DNA of 64,000 bases. Origin: Robiginitalea biformata HTCC2501. Lineage in GTDB: Bacteria; Bacteroidota; Bacteroidia; Flavobacteriales; Flavobacteriaceae. Location: positions 1,054,001 to 1,118,000 of the forward strand of contig NC_013222.1 of NCBI RefSeq assembly GCF_000024125.1, read 5' to 3'. This document shows, one piece after another, positions 17,057-25,092 of the stretch. The position numbers and the translations under genes are program-made. Numbering within the stretch: the first letter of the stretch is position 1; each line of letters starts with the position of its first letter. Under the pieces are notes generated by a model. The model was not told where the DNA came from. It did not search any database and saw only the letters and a program-made list of their open reading frames with translations.

Positions 17057-19568
17057 GGTCCCGCCTGAGTTTTTCCAGGAGGGACCCGATCGTCGGATCG
17101 AGTTGATCCAGGGCCTGCGATGCCCGCGCCATATCCAGCGGGTCGGATTCCCCGGCAGCTTCGATTTCCGAGAGGCGGGATGCTGCCTGCTGCAAGCCGA
17201 GTTGCCGGAACATGGGCAGTACGCGATGGGCAATTCGCGACATTTCGACCGGGTCTTTCCGGTCGCGGGCCGCCTGCAATTCACCCATGCTTTTCAGGGT
17301 ACTATGGTAAAACGTCTCCAGAACTCTCCGAAGCGCCCCGGGGTCCGGGCCCAGGAATTGTTCCAGGGAACGGGTGTCCATATAGGTGCCGGGCTCCGGG
17401 GTGTTGGGCTCCGGGGTGTCCGGCTCTGGCCCGGAATCGGAAACCTCCGGCTTTACCTCCGCGCCAAGCCCCAGGCAGGCGGCAAATTCCCGTATCGAAA
17501 AAGGCTTGTGAAGCAAATCCGAAAAACCGGCTTCCACGGCAGTGTCCCGCTCCAGGTCGCGCCGGCCGCTCATGGCGATAACCGGTTGCCCCCGGTAGTG
17601 GTCAAAGGCACCATCCCGGAGCATTTTCAGGCCGCTGAAACCATCGGTTTCCGGCAATTCGATATCGGTTACGACCACATCGTAGGAGAGGGAAGCATCC
17701 CGGGGCAGGGAGGGGTAGCCATTTGCCGTCAGGCACCGGATGCCCAGGGTTTCGCAATAGGAGTCTAGCATGGCGCACAGGCTGGGGTCGTCGTCGATGA
17801 CCAGGACGGATTGGATCCCGGCGGGGAGCGGGGTTGTGCCATTGGCAGCCGCTTCCCGTTTTTTCCCAGGCGTGCCGGTAGCGCCGGGGTCCTCTTTTCC
17901 AGGCGCCATACGCAGTGTCACGGGGACCCGCAGGGTAAAGGTGCTTCCCCTGCCCCATGTACTCCGCGCCGTCAGGCTGCCCCCGAGCAATTCGCTGAGT
18001 TTCCGCGAGATCGTGAGGCCCAGGCCGTATCCCTTCTGCCCGGCACCGGCATCGGCTTCCGCCTGGGTAAATTCCTGAAAGATCGACTCGAGGTTTTCCT
18101 CCCGGATTCCCATCCCCGTATCGCTCACCCGGATTTCGAGCTCCCTGAGGCCTTCCCGACCCCCATTCCCCGAGGGGCGGAGGCGTCCCGAAACGGTGAT
18201 GGTGCCCTCGCGGGTAAACTTATAGGCATTGCCCAGCAGGTTGCTGAGGATTTGCCGGACCCGGAACGAATCGCCCAGGCAGGGCGTATCGAGGACGCGC
18301 TCGAGGTCCAGTTCCAGGGCTACTCTCCCGGTGCGGTTGGCCGCCTCGATGCTGTGGCAGGTTTCCCGGATCAATTCGGCCGGGATAAAAGGCAGTTCTT
18401 CTGTTTTGAGTTGTCCGGCTTCCAGGCGCGAGAAATCGAGTAGGTCGTTGGCCAGGCGCTCCAGGTAGCGTGAAGCCGAATCCATGGCCGCTGTATAGGC
18501 AGCCTGCTTTTCACTCAGCTCGGTCTGCCCGAGCAATTCCCCGTATCCCTGGATGGTATTCAGGGGCGATCGCAGGTCGTGGCTCACCGAAGCGATCAGC
18601 CTTTCGCGGCTGCGGAGCAGGGATTCGCTGTATTGCTTCTCTTTTTCGAGTTTTCGCCGGTAGGTGGCGATCCTGTCGATATCCCGGTGGATGAAGAAAG
18701 CGAAGATGACCACGGCGACCAACCCGAGTAAGGCGGCACCTCCGGCCAGCCGGATCGTATCGCGAAGCGTTTCCCTCCGGCGAAGGGTTTCCCGTAGGGA
18801 CTGGGCGCGGACCTCCTGCTCCAGGGACCCCAGCAGGCTCCGGATTTGCCCGGAAAGCTCCTGGTTGTTTGCGCGGACCTGCTCCAGGCGGGCCTGTCGG
18901 GATTGTTGATTCTGGCGCTGGCTGGCCCGGGCTTGTTCCAGGAGCCCTTTGGAAACCGAAAGGATGGAGTCCAGGTAGGCGGGGTCCGCATTCTTGTCGT
19001 TTAATTGGGGGGCGTTCCGGCTGAGCAGGTCGGCGTATTCCCGGAGCGATTGCTGTACCTGGGGGCTCATGTCCTGGAAGCCGGGGAACAGGTTTTCGGC
19101 CTGGAAGCGGCCCAGGGATTCCTGAATTTTATTGAATTCGGCCAGGGCATCACCGATGGACAGGTCGGTCCGGGCTTCCTGCCTGCTGAGGTTGAGCAGC
19201 TGCCGGGTATTGCGAACCTGTTGTTCCAGGAGGCCCTGGATACTGTCCAGCCCCATGAATTCCTCCGGGAGGCGGCTCTCTTCCTTCAGGTCCTGGATTT
19301 GGGCCCGGATGGAATCCACGTTCCTGCTATAGGCCTCAAAATCTTCCTCCCGGGGTGCCAGCCGGCTGCCAATGGCGCTCTCCGCCTCGTAGATCCTGGA
19401 AATCAGCCCCCCGACCCGCACGAGGCGCATATCGGCTGCCTCGGGGGCGTCCTCCCGGAAGTAGATAGCCACTTCGTTGTAGATCGCATAGCCCGTGATT
19501 CCCGCCAGGACAATCAGGCTCAGGTAGCTCAACAGTAATTTCAGGGTAAACCGGCCTTCCCGCTTCAT
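17028..19568 (-). CDS. Hybrid sensor histidine kinase with receiver and Hpt domains
   Basis: An 846-residue multi-step phosphorelay protein. TM1 (about 9-29) and TM2 (about 273-293) enclose a long helical periplasmic sensor rich in Gln and Arg (probably a four-helix bundle). A HisKA domain follows with His330 in SVSHDLRSPLN, then a HATPase_c domain with GMGIREENLE and GYGLGL. The receiver domain (from VLVIDDDPSL) has its Asp in VVVTDIELP, and the C-terminal Hpt domain carries His781 in RIAHRVLPMF. The Hpt can pass phosphate on to the NtrC-type regulator encoded opposite. The signal is not known. Confidence 0.93.
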   Translation of the reverse strand: MKREGRFTLKLLLSYLSLIVLAGITGYAIYNEVAIYFREDAPEAADMRLVRVGGLISRIYEAESAIGSRLAPREEDFEAYSRNVDSIRAQIQDLKEESRLPEEFMGLDSIQGLLEQQVRNTRQLLNLSRQEARTDLSIGDALAEFNKIQESLGRFQAENLFPGFQDMSPQVQQSLREYADLLSRNAPQLNDKNADPAYLDSILSVSKGLLEQARASQRQNQQSRQARLEQVRANNQELSGQIRSLLGSLEQEVRAQSLRETLRRRETLRDTIRLAGGAALLGLVAVVIFAFFIHRDIDRIATYRRKLEKEKQYSESLLRSRERLIASVSHDLRSPLNTIQGYGELLGQTELSEKQAAYTAAMDSASRYLERLANDLLDFSRLEAGQLKTEELPFIPAELIRETCHSIEAANRTGRVALELDLERVLDTPCLGDSFRVRQILSNLLGNAYKFTREGTITVSGRLRPSGNGGREGLRELEIRVSDTGMGIREENLESIFQEFTQAEADAGAGQKGYGLGLTISRKLSELLGGSLTARSTWGRGSTFTLRVPVTLRMAPGKEDPGATGTPGKKREAAANGTTPLPAGIQSVLVIDDDPSLCAMLDSYCETLGIRCLTANGYPSLPRDASLSYDVVVTDIELPETDGFSGLKMLRDGAFDHYRGQPVIAMSGRRDLERDTAVEAGFSDLLHKPFSIREFAACLGLGAEVKPEVSDSGPEPDTPEPNTPEPGTYMDTRSLEQFLGPDPGALRRVLETFYHSTLKSMGELQAARDRKDPVEMSRIAHRVLPMFRQLGLQQAASRLSEIEAAGESDPLDMARASQALDQLDPTIGSLLEKLRRDLREPSAYTD

Positions 19569-19634
19569 ATAAATCGCTCGCTTCTAAAATATATACGGAG
19601 CGCAGGCCTATATCGATTAAAAGAGGCCAAAAGA

Positions 19635-19666
19635 TTTTACAATTTTTCCCCTTCACCTTATATTTG
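19635..19666 (+). promoter_or_regulatory. Promoter of the TPP-controlled operon
   Basis: TTTTAC at 19635-19640 as a weak -33 element, an 18-base spacer and a perfect TATATTTG -7 box at 19659-19666. The predicted start near 19673 falls right at the 5' edge of the riboswitch. Confidence 0.65.
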
Positions 19667-19674
19667 CCCCGTCT

Positions 19675-19802
19675 CTCAAGGGGTGCTCCGCGCAAATTGC
19701 TTTAGTCCGCAACGGACGGGCAGCAAGCCGGGGCTGAGATTACACCCGCTGAACCTGGGCAGGTAATGCTGCCAAGGGACCGAGCGTAGAAATGCGGCGC
19801 TC
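19675..19802 (+). promoter_or_regulatory. TPP riboswitch (THI element)
   Basis: Conserved THI-box cores are present in order: GGGGTGC (19680), CTGAGAT (19734-19740), ACCC (19744), GAACCTG (19751-19757), GGTAATGCTGCC (19762-19773) and AAGGGA (19774-19779). The aptamer senses thiamine pyrophosphate. A P3 side arm is longer than the minimum. After it comes a hairpin GAGCG / CGCTC (19782-19802) without a U-run, so control is more likely translational than by termination. It sits 60 bases before the TonB receptor. Confidence 0.93.
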
Positions 19803-19862
19803 AATAAATCACTATTAACCATAGAATAACAGCCCCTTTTATTCGTAAAAAACACTTTACGG

Positions 19863-22097
19863 ATGAAATCTTTATTCACAACAGTAGCCTTGCTTGGGCT
19901 GGCTACGCAAATTTCCGCCCAGCAGATTCCCGCCGACACCACCCAAATGGATTCGATCCGCCTCGACGAGGTGCTGGTGGCGGCCGTACGCGCCACGCGG
20001 GAATCCCCGGTAACCTTCAGCAACCTGAATTCCGAACGGATCGAGACCCGCAACCTGGGCCAGGACATCCCGATCCTGATGAATTACCTGCCCTCGGTGG
20101 TGACCACCTCGGATGCAGGTGCAGGCGTGGGGTATACGGGGATCCGGGTTCGCGGCAGCGATGCCACCCGGGTGAACGTAACCATCAACGGGATCCCGTA
20201 CAACGATTCGGAGTCCCATGGCACCTTCTGGGTGAATATGCCGGACTTTGCCTCATCTACCGAAAACCTGCAGTTGCAGCGCGGGGTGGGGACATCCACC
20301 AACGGGGCCGGGGCGTTCGGCGCCAGCCTGAATGTACTCACGGAAGCTGTCTCGGAGGATGCCTATGCCTCCCTGGCGGGTTCTGCCGGCAGTTTTAACA
20401 CCCACAAGGCCACCCTGAAATTCAGTTCCGGCCTGCTTAAAGAACATTTTGAGGTGTCCGGGCGGTTGTCGCGGATAAGGTCCGACGGGTATATTGACCG
20501 GGCTTCCTCCGACCTGGATTCCTACTTCCTGCAGGGGGCCTACCTGGATGAAAATACGCTGGTGAAGGCACTGCTTTTCGGGGGGCATGAGATCACCTAC
20601 CAGTCCTGGTACGGTTTCGACCCGGCTACCCTGGGGGCGATTGGCGTGGACAACGACCTGGAAAGCAACCGCACCTTCAATATCGCCGGGATCCAATTCG
20701 ACGATTCGGGGAATTTCGAAGGCTTTTACGAGAACCAGGTGGACAACTACAAACAGGACCATTTCCAGCTCCACTGGAACGAGCGCTGGACCCGGGCGTT
20801 CCAGACGAACATCGCGCTCCACTATACCCGGGGCCGCGGATTCTTTGAGGAATACGTGGACGAATGGTATTACACGAATATCCTCTTTGCCCCCGATGCC
20901 TCGTATGCCTTCCTGGGGCTGGACAACCCGGTGATAGACGGGGAGGAGCAAACGACCACCGATTACATCCGGCGCCGCTGGCTGGACAACGATTTCCTGG
21001 GGACGGTGTTTTCGGCCATCCACAACAGCGGCCCCCTGGAACTGACCCTGGGCGGCGGGTGGAACACCTATCGGGGCGACCATTTCGGCGAACTTATCTG
21101 GGCCCGGTATTCGGGCAGTCTGGAACGGGGCGACCGGTACTACAACGACGACTCCCGCAAGGATGATTTCAACGTGTTTGCCAAGGCCAACTTCACCGCC
21201 GGGGATCACTGGCGGTTTTTTGCCGATATGCAGTACCGGAGCGTGGCCTACGAGGCCAACGGGGCCGATACGGGCCTGGTGGACGACACCTTTGGGTTTT
21301 TCAACCCGAAGCTGGGGCTTACCTACCAGTTCCGGCCGGGCAGCAGCCTGTACTTTTCCTATGCCGTGGCCAACCGGGAGCCCAACCGGAACGATTACGA
21401 AGGGGGCAACCCGCGGCCCGAACGCCTGCACGACCTGGAATTGGGTTGGCGGAGCCTGGGGGAGCAGCTGACCCTGAACGCGAACCTGTATTATATGCGG
21501 TACAAGGACCAACTGGTCCTTACCGGCCAGTTGAACGACGTGGGGGCGCCGCTCCGGGCCAACGTGGGGGACAGCTACCGCACCGGGCTGGAAATCGATG
21601 CCGACCTGCGCATTTCGCCCCGGCTTCGCTGGCAACCGAACATCGCGTTGAGCATCAACCGGAATGTGGACTATTTCTTTCGCAGGGACGGGGAACTCAC
21701 CTCCCTGGGGGACACGGAAATTGCCTATTCGCCGGGCGTCGTAGCCGGCAGCCGACTGGTCTGGTCACCGGCAGAAGACCTGCAGCTCGGGGTACTCACC
21801 AAATATGTGGGCGATCAGTACATGAGCAATATCGAAGCGGAAGGATCCCGGTTGGAAGCCTATTCGCAAACCGATTTGAATGTGCAGTACCGCATCCCGG
21901 CCTCCGGGGGCTTTCCGGAGATAACCCTGACAGGCCTGGTGAATAATCTGTTCGATGCGAAATTCAGTTCCAACGGGTATTTCTATACCTATGATGACGA
22001 TTTCTCGAACCCCGGGGTGGTTACCACCATCGAAGGGGCAGGGTACTACCCGCAGGCGGGAATCCATTTCCTGGCTGGGGCCCGGGTGCGATTTTAA
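19863..22097 (+). CDS. TonB-dependent outer membrane receptor, predicted thiamine uptake
   Basis: A 744-residue protein with a signal peptide (cleavage near QISAQQ, residue 20). A plug domain (about 40-155; IRVRGSDATRVNVTINGIPYN region) is followed by a 22-strand-type barrel ending in the aromatic terminus GARVRF. It has no N-terminal carboxypeptidase-like repeat, so it is a simple vitamin or siderophore-type receptor rather than a SusC. Control by a TPP riboswitch makes thiamine, its phosphates or a precursor the likely ligand; this matches known TPP-regulated receptors in Bacteroidota. TonB-like proteins are encoded elsewhere (39572-40294 is one candidate). Confidence 0.93.
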   Translation: MKSLFTTVALLGLATQISAQQIPADTTQMDSIRLDEVLVAAVRATRESPVTFSNLNSERIETRNLGQDIPILMNYLPSVVTTSDAGAGVGYTGIRVRGSDATRVNVTINGIPYNDSESHGTFWVNMPDFASSTENLQLQRGVGTSTNGAGAFGASLNVLTEAVSEDAYASLAGSAGSFNTHKATLKFSSGLLKEHFEVSGRLSRIRSDGYIDRASSDLDSYFLQGAYLDENTLVKALLFGGHEITYQSWYGFDPATLGAIGVDNDLESNRTFNIAGIQFDDSGNFEGFYENQVDNYKQDHFQLHWNERWTRAFQTNIALHYTRGRGFFEEYVDEWYYTNILFAPDASYAFLGLDNPVIDGEEQTTTDYIRRRWLDNDFLGTVFSAIHNSGPLELTLGGGWNTYRGDHFGELIWARYSGSLERGDRYYNDDSRKDDFNVFAKANFTAGDHWRFFADMQYRSVAYEANGADTGLVDDTFGFFNPKLGLTYQFRPGSSLYFSYAVANREPNRNDYEGGNPRPERLHDLELGWRSLGEQLTLNANLYYMRYKDQLVLTGQLNDVGAPLRANVGDSYRTGLEIDADLRISPRLRWQPNIALSINRNVDYFFRRDGELTSLGDTEIAYSPGVVAGSRLVWSPAEDLQLGVLTKYVGDQYMSNIEAEGSRLEAYSQTDLNVQYRIPASGGFPEITLTGLVNNLFDAKFSSNGYFYTYDDDFSNPGVVTTIEGAGYYPQAGIHFLAGARVRF

Positions 22098-22114
22098 GGG
22101 TACAGGCCTATGGG

Positions 22115-22152
22115 GGCGCCCGGATGGAACCGATTGAAAGAACCCGGGCGCC
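22115..22152 (+). terminator. Stem-loop between the receptor and the next gene
   Basis: Perfect 9-bp stem GGCGCCCGG / CCGGGCGCC with a 20-base loop. A short T-run (ATTTTT) starts 7 bases later. It may partly end the receptor transcript or stabilise its 3' end. Confidence 0.5.
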
Positions 22153-22222
22153 AATCGCATTTTTAACGCGGGGCAGCCGTACGGCGCATCGGGAAATTCC
22201 ATAGCTTTCCCAAGGGTAATTA

Positions 22223-22891
22223 ATGGGTGCCGCCATGGAGCCTTCCTTCGATTCGCGCTATCGGAAAAACCTCGTACAGGTGCCGGAAATTATCCGGGAG
22301 GCATCGGGTATCCGCATTTTTGGCCAGTTGCTCAAATCGTTCCTCTTCAGTACGGATGTGGCGCTGATCCGCAATACAAATGCCAACGCCATCATCGCGG
22401 TTTACCCGTTTACGGCCCAACCCGCCATATCCCATGCCCTGATTTCCGCTGCAGATAAGCCCATCCTCTGCGGGGTTGGGGGTGGGGTAACCGGGGGGCG
22501 CCGCGTGGTAGAACTCGCCCTGCACGCCGAATTCCAGGGGGCCATTGGGGTGGTGCTCAACAAACCCGTGCCGGACCGCGTGGTGGCGCAGGTGAAGCGC
22601 AAGGTGGACATTCCCGTGGTAGTAACAGTGGTTTCTGCGGATGAGGACTTTCCCGCAAGGATCCGTGCCGGCGTGGATATCCTCAACGTGTCGGGGGCGG
22701 AGAACACCCCGGCGATCATTCGGAAAATCCGCCGGTTCGATCCGGATATCGCCATTATCGGCACCGGGGGCAAAACGGAACAAACCATCCGGGAGACCCT
22801 GGAGGCCGGGGCGAATGCCATCTCCTATACGCCTCCCTCCACGGCCGAGTTATTTAAGGAGGTGATGCAGCGGTATCGCGCCGGAGGGTAG
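22223..22891 (+). CDS. Uncharacterised barrel-like protein
   Basis: A 222-residue soluble protein with repeated beta-strand/helix units: ALIRNTNANAIIAVYPF, PILCGVGGGVTGGRR, GAIGVVLNKPV, DIPVVVTVVS, GVDILNVSGAEN, PDIAIIGTGGKTEQTI, GANAISYTPP. Alternation plus the glycine loops near the C-terminal strands look like a TIM barrel with a phosphate site. I do not recognise a named family. It follows the TPP-controlled receptor after 125 bases, so a part in thiamine or pyrimidine/thiazole metabolism is possible but unproven. The start with AAGGG upstream (22223) is chosen; 22235 is an alternative ATG. Confidence 0.8.
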   Translation: MGAAMEPSFDSRYRKNLVQVPEIIREASGIRIFGQLLKSFLFSTDVALIRNTNANAIIAVYPFTAQPAISHALISAADKPILCGVGGGVTGGRRVVELALHAEFQGAIGVVLNKPVPDRVVAQVKRKVDIPVVVTVVSADEDFPARIRAGVDILNVSGAENTPAIIRKIRRFDPDIAIIGTGGKTEQTIRETLEAGANAISYTPPSTAELFKEVMQRYRAGG

Positions 22892-22923
22892 TAAACCGGA
22901 GGGTAGTAAAGTCGATTAGCCGG

Positions 22924-23370
22924 TCAGTTGCTGACGGTGACGACATCCCCGCTTCGGGTTGCCCGGTATTCGAGCAGGTTGTAGTAGCGTGCCCCGTCGT
23001 CGGGGGGGTCAAACATCTGCCCGGTGAAGAGGCTGTAGGTGTAGTCTTCACAGGGGCAGACGGCGTTCTGCCCGTCGATTTGCATGGTGGAACACCCGTT
23101 GGGCGGATGGTTCGGGCAGCTGGCTTCAAAGGCGCGCATTTGGTCAAAGCCCGTATTCATCACAAAAAAGCCGCGGATACCCGCGCCCGCATTTCCGATA
23201 TATACCGGGTTTCCCGTACTGGTAAGCGGGCTGTAGAGCGGGAGGTTGAGGTTCATCTCAAAGCGGAACCCCAGCTCCTGCAGGTTCGGGTTCCGGTTGC
23301 CTGCGTCGTTGCTGCATGCCAGGAGCAAAACGGACAGGAATAGCTTGTAAATTAAGCGGCTAGGGCGCAT
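22924..23370 (-). CDS. Rieske-like lipoprotein with altered cluster ligands
   Basis: A 148-residue lipoprotein (lipobox LLLACS, Cys19). The body looks like the Rieske cluster-binding fold: CPNH at residues 85-88 and CPCE at 105-108, about where the two CxH and CxxH boxes should lie. The first box has its His one place late and the second has Glu108 where the second His should be; extra Cys93 and Cys107 are present. It may bind no cluster, or another metal. Convergent with the barrel-like gene and divergent from greA. Function unknown. Confidence 0.7.
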   Translation of the reverse strand: MRPSRLIYKLFLSVLLLACSNDAGNRNPNLQELGFRFEMNLNLPLYSPLTSTGNPVYIGNAGAGIRGFFVMNTGFDQMRAFEASCPNHPPNGCSTMQIDGQNAVCPCEDYTYSLFTGQMFDPPDDGARYYNLLEYRATRSGDVVTVSN

Positions 23371-23381
23371 CGGGTTCGGGC

Positions 23382-23418
23382 TTCTGGCACAAAAATCAGT
23401 AAAAAATCCCTATATTTG
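23382..23418 (+). promoter_or_regulatory. Promoter of greA
   Basis: TTCTGG at 23382-23387 as a weak -33 element and a perfect -7 box TATATTTG at 23411-23418. Confidence 0.55.
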
Positions 23419-23422
23419 CGTT

Positions 23423-23471
23423 AAATCCTCTCTAAATAACCTGTACGCAGCACAGGTTTTGCAGGGGATTT
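23423..23471 (+). promoter_or_regulatory. Nested stem-loop in the greA leader
   Basis: Inner stem AACCTGT / ACAGGTT (23438-23444 with 23452-23458, 7-base loop) is followed by TT. An outer stem AAATCC (23423-23428) pairs with GGATTT (23466-23471). The structure begins at the predicted transcription start and resembles an attenuator or a 5' stabilising element. Confidence 0.45.
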
Positions 23472-23494
23472 TCTCTTTATAAAATCCGGATGAT

Positions 23495-23968
23495 ATGAGT
23501 AAGGTATCCTATTATACGCCCGAAGGGATGAAGAAGCTGAAGGACGAGTTGAATCATCTGCGCGACGTGGAGCGGCCGAAAGCCTCCCAGGCCATAGCCG
23601 AAGCCCGCGACAAGGGCGACCTGTCCGAGAATGCCGAATACGATGCAGCCAAGGAGGCCCAGGGCCTGCTGGAGATGAAAATAGCCAAATTGGAAGAGGT
23701 GGTGGCAAATGCCCGACTGATTGATGAATCCCAGTTGGACACCTCCAAAGTCCTGGTCCTCTCCACCGTGAAACTGCGGAACCAGCAAAACGGCCAGGAA
23801 CTCAGCTATACGCTGGTGGCCGAAAGCGAAGCCGACCTGAAGGCGGGAAAAATCTCCGTTACCTCTCCGATTGGCAAGGGCCTGTTGGGAAAGAAAGTGG
23901 GGGATACCGCTGAGATCCAGGTCCCGAACGGCACCTTGAAGTTCGATGTGCTCGAGATTACCCGTTAA
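23495..23968 (+). CDS. greA: Transcription elongation factor GreA
   Basis: A 157-residue GreA. The N-terminal coiled coil (residues 1-75) carries the acidic tip DKGDLSENAEYDAAKEAQ, whose Asp/Glu pair activates RNA cleavage by stalled RNA polymerase. The C-terminal FKBP-like domain ends with PNGTLKFDVLEI and contains TSPIGKGLLGKKVGD. Single copy in this window. Preceded by a structured leader. Confidence 0.97.
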   Translation: MSKVSYYTPEGMKKLKDELNHLRDVERPKASQAIAEARDKGDLSENAEYDAAKEAQGLLEMKIAKLEEVVANARLIDESQLDTSKVLVLSTVKLRNQQNGQELSYTLVAESEADLKAGKISVTSPIGKGLLGKKVGDTAEIQVPNGTLKFDVLEITR

Positions 23969-24047
23969 TTTATAACGCGCCTTCGGCCCGGGCACTCCCG
24001 GGTCCGAACCACCGAAACCTGACCCATTTGCACAATTGAAATAATAA

Positions 24048-24063
24048 TTAGATATTTATCTAA
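24048..24063 (+). promoter_or_regulatory. Inverted repeat, candidate ArsR/SdpR operator
   Basis: TTAGATA / TATCTAA with a 2-base centre, 12 bases before the TTG start of the ArsR-family gene. AT-rich palindromes at this place are typical autoregulatory sites of ArsR/SdpR repressors. Confidence 0.6.
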
Positions 24064-24074
24064 ATATATAATTA

Positions 24075-24329
24075 TTGAATGCCCTTTTTAAATCGCTGAA
24101 CGACCCCACCCGGCGGGAAATCCTGCAACTGCTCAAGGAGCGCGACCTGAGTGCAGGGGAAATTGCGGACCAGTTCAATATCTCGAAACCCAGCATTTCC
24201 CACCACCTGGACCTCCTCAAGCGGGCGGGCCTGGTTTCCAGCAGGCGCCAGGGGCAGTTTATGCTATACTCACTGAATACCACCATTGTCGAGGACCTGT
24301 TGCAGTGGGTCCTGGACCTAAAAAAATAA
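24075..24329 (+). CDS. ArsR/SdpR-family winged-helix regulator
   Basis: An 84-residue winged-helix protein: KSLNDPTRREILQLLKERDL then NISKPSISHHLDLLKRAGL, the recognition helix of SdpR/ArsR proteins. It lacks the CxC metal site of metal-sensing ArsR members, which fits the SdpR type. The start is TTG at 24075; family members begin with the same MNxxFKxLNDPTRR. It is coupled to the SdpI-like gene (3-base gap). In Bacillus, SdpI binds SdpR and sequesters it at the membrane; that mechanism is only suggested here by gene order. Confidence 0.88.
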   Translation: MNALFKSLNDPTRREILQLLKERDLSAGEIADQFNISKPSISHHLDLLKRAGLVSSRRQGQFMLYSLNTTIVEDLLQWVLDLKK

Positions 24330-24332
24330 ACG

Positions 24333-24983
24333 ATGAAAACTTCCCTGCGAACCGAATGGCCCATACTTCTGATTGTGGCCGCACCTTTTATTTACCTCGC
24401 CCTGCAATGGAATCAGCTGCCCGAGCGGGTGCCCCTGCACTGGAATATCCGCGGGGAAATCGACCGGTGGGGAGATAAATCCGAGTTGTGGCTGATACCG
24501 ATTCTGACTACCGGGCTGGTCTATCTGATATTCCTGGCCGTACCGGCCATCGACCCCAAGAATAAAATCCGGGAGATGGGCGTGAAGTACACCCAACTGA
24601 AATATATCGTCACGGTCTGTATGGCGGCTCTGGCGGTGGTCATCATCCATATGACCCGGACGGAAGGCACCCTATCGCCCGCCCCGCTCCTGGCGGTAAT
24701 CGGACTGCTTTTTGCGTTCCTGGGCAACTATTTCAAAACCGTCCGGCCGAATTACTTTATCGGGATCCGGACCCCGTGGACCCTGGAACACCCCGAAATC
24801 TGGAACAAGACACACCGCCTGGGCGGGGTGCTTTGGTTAATCGGCGGCCTGCTGATAGTGCTTGTGGCCGCCCTGGCAAACGGACCCTGGCTCATGTACC
24901 TGTTCTTTGGGGTGACATCCGTTATCGTCCTGGTGCCCCTGGTCTATTCCTACCTGCTTTACCGGAAACTGGACCTGGGCTGA
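24333..24983 (+). CDS. SdpI-family membrane protein
   Basis: A 216-residue protein with an N-terminal DUF1648 domain (PERVPLHWNIRGEIDRWGDK, residues 26-46) and a C-terminal SdpI domain containing YFIGIRTPWTLEHPEIWNKT. Six helices are predicted. SdpI in Bacillus subtilis is an immunity and signal-transduction protein for the SdpC toxin. No sdpABC genes are present here, so the role may be signalling or envelope stress rather than immunity. Confidence 0.88.
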   Translation: MKTSLRTEWPILLIVAAPFIYLALQWNQLPERVPLHWNIRGEIDRWGDKSELWLIPILTTGLVYLIFLAVPAIDPKNKIREMGVKYTQLKYIVTVCMAALAVVIIHMTRTEGTLSPAPLLAVIGLLFAFLGNYFKTVRPNYFIGIRTPWTLEHPEIWNKTHRLGGVLWLIGGLLIVLVAALANGPWLMYLFFGVTSVIVLVPLVYSYLLYRKLDLG

Positions 24984-25092
24984 AAGGGCCTGGAGGCAAC
25001 GCCATGGCCTGCCCTTCAGGGTGCTGGCACTGGAACGCCCACCCTTATACGCCCGGATTTTTCGTATCTTGGCGGGACAAAACCAACATCAC

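Noticed and set aside
20253..21635. 460-codon minus-strand frame inside the TonB receptor
   Set aside because: Antisense to the receptor barrel; repeats of Gly/Val/Pro typical of a shadow frame.
25021..25092. Upstream start of the HIT protein
   Set aside because: The added residues have no family match; MPSIFTRIIRGE is the normal N-terminus.
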